From Trema orientale (Eukaryota; Streptophyta; Magnoliopsida; Rosales; Cannabaceae): a stretch of 64,000 bases of DNA. The stretch is from positions 490,313-554,312 of the forward strand of contig JXTC01000060.1 of NCBI GenBank assembly GCA_002914845.1. The letters are read 5' to 3'. How positions within the stretch are numbered: position 1 is the first letter of the stretch; each line of letters begins with the position of its first letter. The notes below the pieces were generated by a model, which searched no databases, was not told where the DNA came from, and worked only from the letters and a program-made list of their open reading frames with translations. The position numbers and the translations under genes are program-made. This document shows positions 60,858-64,000 of the stretch, in pieces.

Positions 60858-61710
60858 ATATTTACAAAGATTCTTTTTCTCCATTGTTTTATAATTATTT
60901 TCTCTTTTTCTTTTTCTTTTTTTTTCCTCCTGACTATTCCCTGTACAATACTGAAATTACAAATTAAAATAATAAATAAAGAAATCAATCTATTCATGAA
61001 CAAAACTATAAAAGAGAGAGGGATTCGAACTATGAATAATGTTAGATGTCTCAAAATTTGTATCAAATTTTTAACATCAAATACATGTAGCATGTGAGTT
61101 ATCAGTATTTAATTGGTGAATGTGATTAATCTATTTGTGGTAAATTCTAATATACTAATTAAATAATAATAACCTATGCGTCACATTTATTGGTATTTAA
61201 AATTTTGAACAAATTTTGGGATACCTAGCATCGAATTGAATTTACTTAGTTGTTGATTTATTATTATGGATTTCTATAGTTGATATGATGTTTTTGTATC
61301 AGATTTGTAATTATAATGCAAATTGGTTGGCAAAATGAAAACGTGAAATTAAGGATAGAAGAATTAGAGTGAAATGATGTAGAGTTAATAAACTAGCTTA
61401 TTAGAAATAAAGAAACCAATTACAGGATTGCTTCACGAATTAACTAAACTAAGAACCATAACATAGGAATTCCAGAGTCGGGTATAAAATATTAATGTGA
61501 ATATAATTAAGTTTTTAAACGAAAAACAATCAAGGGAAAATGATTTTTTTTTTTAATTTCTACAAGAAGCAAATTTAAGAACTCTTGTGCTATTGGATAC
61601 TTTAACATATAATTGAGGAAGTCGCATCGGAACTTTTTTGGTTCGTTTCTTTTGGATTTTGGAATGGAAAAGGCGTATTAAAATTGAATATTGAGCATAT
61701 AAATTTTAAT

Positions 61711-62302
61711 TCTTAAAAAAAATTAAAAAAAATAAAAAACGCTTTTTCTTTAAATAAAATTGAGATTATTGACCCCATTAATGAAAATAAAATTAACGTA
61801 GAAGGTTTAATAAATGGTTGATTAATTGTGGAGCCTTCGGCACAAGGGGCTTTAAGGCCGCTGCCAAATTGCCTTAACATCCAGGTCCAACTGCTATTGA
61901 TGAGATGACTTTTTTAAAAAAAAAAATAATACCCTATATGACATACCCAACTCAATTGGCAGCTCGAAACTCCTCCTGTTTTGCCATGCACGTAGCAGTT
62001 TTTCATGTACAACTACATATAACATATATCTACTACATATAATATATAGGTTCCTAATTCAATAGTTATTGGATCATTATCTAAAAGCTTATATATATAG
62101 GTTCCTAATTCAATAGTTATTGGATCATTATCTAAAAGCTACCATAATTTGAGTGGTTGAAAAAATAATAATAACAATAAATACTTATTATTTAATATTT
62201 TCCTTTCTCCACCTTATACCATGAAAAAATGTGTGTGATCCATTTTAATTGGGCAAAACAATAAACAATACCTATGAATAGGATTAAAAAAATACCTGAA
62301 TT

Positions 62303-62339
<37 letters not shown>

Positions 62340-62406
62340 TAGCACGAGTGTGATCTGTAAGTATTAAGGAATGGTAAACACGAGTTTGCATAGAGAGTCA
62401 AGAACC
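61711..62406. other. Promoter region of the second PCC13-62-like gene
   Basis: Homology to the copy A promoter starts at ATACCCAA (about 61940) and includes the shared CTCCTCCTGTTTTGCCA. A 51-bp-period tandem duplication (GGTTCCTAATTCAATAGTTA) lies at about 62044-62140, and a TA run at about 62308-62332. The CACGTG of copy A has no equivalent. Confidence 0.6.
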
Positions 62407-63159
62407 ATGGCCATCCCCATTGTTGCTCTTTTGCTAATCCTCCTCCTCCCAAAATCTCTCTCTTATGAGATAGTAACAGCTCTTCCAGACTCAGATGTTG
62501 ATTTATTGGAATTTGCTTTAAATCTCGAGTTTTTGGAAGCTGAGTTCTTCTTGAATGGAGCATTGGGTTGTGGCTTGGACAAAGTTGCTCCCAATTTGGC
62601 CAAGGGGGGTCCACCACCCATTGGTGCTAGAAAGGCCAATTTGGATCCTCTCACTAGTGATATCATCTTGCAATTTGGGTTGCAAGAAGTCGGACACTTG
62701 AGGTTTTTGTTTTCTTGTGTTATATTTTGGTTTTAATTATTGGAGTTCAAGTATTTTTTTTTGGAGTTCAAGTATAGTATCTTGGTTTTGTTGTTTATAC
62801 ATGTCAGAGTTAAAAGAGGCTTTTAACCATATGCAGGGCTATTCAAAATACAGTGAGAGGGTTCCCAAGGCCATTGTTGGATATGGGTCCGCAATCATTT
62901 GGAAAATTGTTTGATCGTGCAGTTGGGAGAAGTCTGATTCCCCCTTTTGATCCTTATGCCAATAGCCTTAACTATCTTCTAGCCTCATATTTGATTCCTT
63001 ATGTTGGACTAACTGGCTATGTGGGAGCAAACCCAAAACTCCTAAATGCTACTTCCAAGGGGGTAAGCTTCAAAATCCCACTACTAAATGAAACTTGTAC
63101 CAGTGATGGTTAGCCCCCACAAAATAAGTGAAATTGAGTAAAGAAAACACAATCATTGA

Positions 63160-63206
<47 letters not shown>

Positions 63207-63652
63207 TTTTTCTAGTTTCCTGTTACTGTATGGATTAGTAAAGATGTCCTTTGTGTTTTGTGAGTTTCATTCAGCTAGTGGCGGGTCTACTAGGTGTGGA
63301 ATCAGGACAAGATGCTGTGATTAGAGCATTGCTATATGAACGTGGACGGACAATAGTGCCGCCATATGGAATAACGGTGGCAGAGTTCACAGACCGAATT
63401 TCTGAGCTAAGGAACCAGCTAGGACATGCGGGTGTGAAAGATGAAGGGCTTGTGGTACCACCAGTAAGAGGTGCCGAAGGAAGAGTTACCGGAAATGTGC
63501 TTGCCGCAGACCCTGACTCACTTTCATATGCAAGGACGCCGGAGGAGATACTTAGAATTGTATATGGGAATGGTAATGAACATGTGCCTGGGGGTTTCTA
63601 TCCTAAGGGAGCTAATGGTCGTATTGCTAGATCTTATCTGCCTCGTGCCTAA
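62407..63652 (+). CDS. Desiccation-related protein PCC13-62-like, copy B
   Basis: Exons 62407-62702, 62837-63062 and 63275-63652; 299 residues. Architecture as in copy A: a signal peptide (about 1-20, AIPIVALLLILLLPKSLS) and a ferritin-like domain with LLEFALNLEFLEAEFF, GLQEVGHLRAI and LLGVESGQDAVIRALLYE. The two proteins are nearly identical in many blocks and differ mainly after the signal peptide and near the C-terminus (here ending YLPRA). The start is chosen as in copy A by the ACCATGG context; an in-frame ATG at 62371 would add 12 residues. Intron 2 holds a (CT)n run (63166-63203) absent from copy A. Confidence 0.93.
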
Positions 63653-64000
63653 ATCTTATTGCTGTGCCTGTTATATCTTAAGACACCTATTCCATGTTGC
63701 TCTGTAGGACTGCAAGCTGTTCCCTGGACAGGAAATAAGTTTTCTATAGTTCAGGTGCCTAAAAGAGCTCCTGAGTAAGTATATACTTTTATCTAAAGAA
63801 CACGAAATAAATAAAATTATATATTATGCTGATAGTATATGTAATTAGGTCAAAAATTGTTGTGTGTACAGGAGATGAACAAAACTGCAAAAAGACCACG
63901 TACACACTTACAGGAGAATAGTTGCATATCAGCACAACAATATTGCCCGGGAATGCTAAGTTACAGTTGAAAAGCTATATTTAACGGCAGGATCTTATAG
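63653..64000. other. 3' flank of copy B
   Basis: From about 63690 it resembles the start of the 2.1 kb repeat units (CTGCAAGCTGTTCC and CTCCTGAGTAAGTATATACT against CTGTAAGCTGTTCC and TCTTGAGCAAGTATACTCTT). This shows that the unit start is ancestral gene 3' flank. No other feature is seen to the window end. Confidence 0.7.

Larger units (their letters stand above)
59739..61710. repeat. Large tandem repeat, unit 3 (disrupted)
   Basis: Collinear with units 1 and 2 up to about 60170 and again from about 60482 to 61700. The stretch equivalent to about 58045-58668 of unit 2 is replaced by a T-run, the N gap and about 175 bp of unrelated sequence. A 146-bp insertion lies at 60712-60857. Confidence 0.88.

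Overview
This is an AT-rich, intron-rich nuclear DNA window from a flowering plant, almost certainly a eudicot. The evidence is GT-AG introns, plant-only families (SFR2, DUF538, XBAT-type RING ligases, plastid S6, PCC13-62-like proteins) and abundant small plant transposons. I cannot name the species. One run of 116 undetermined bases (60191-60306) marks an assembly gap.

Layout. 1-9 kb has no gene I can recognise; it holds a striking 1.9 kb degenerate satellite built on GTTACTAGTAACC-like words (3059-4945). At 9.24-10.35 kb on the minus strand lies a complete TAS3 trans-acting siRNA locus: two miR390 sites flank two perfectly abutting 21-nt tasiARF units, and a short ORF stops 8 nt before the 5' miR390 site. 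A nested inverted repeat (10530-10890) sits just upstream, and a hAT-type element with an exact 8-bp target duplication is at 12.0-12.6 kb. SFR2 (galactolipid remodelling, freezing tolerance) occupies 17.1-21.6 kb. A transposon cluster follows at 22.1-25 kb: a TIR element, a non-autonomous Helitron and a Mutator-like fold-back element. Then come a six-module Agenet protein (26.6-28.9 kb), a second Helitron (30.6-31.1 kb), an F-box protein (32.0-33.1 kb), a membrane J-domain/zinc-ribbon protein (36.2-40.5 kb), plastid ribosomal protein bS6 (41.5-43.4 kb), a truncated RING-exon copy (44.2 kb), its intact source gene, an XBAT34/35-like ankyrin-RING ligase on the minus strand (45.6-50.5 kb), a DUF538 gene (52.7 kb), and two desiccation-related PCC13-62-like genes (54.2-55.4 and 62.4-63.7 kb). 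About 6.2 kb of three tandem 2.1 kb repeat units separates the last two; each unit begins with sequence from the gene's 3' flank.

The genes are independent transcription units, as usual in plants. Loose functional themes are stress and membrane biology (SFR2, PCC13-62 pair, J-protein), protein turnover (F-box, RING ligase), plastid translation (bS6) and auxin-response silencing (TAS3, whose tasiARFs target ARF2/3/4). TAS3, the F-box gene and the J-protein gene may form a block of microsynteny with Arabidopsis TAS3b, At5g49610 and At5g49580; this rests on memory and needs a synteny check. Exon boundaries were read by eye from reading frame, splice dinucleotides and family similarity. All exon sets given sum to whole codons, but transcript ends are not visible.
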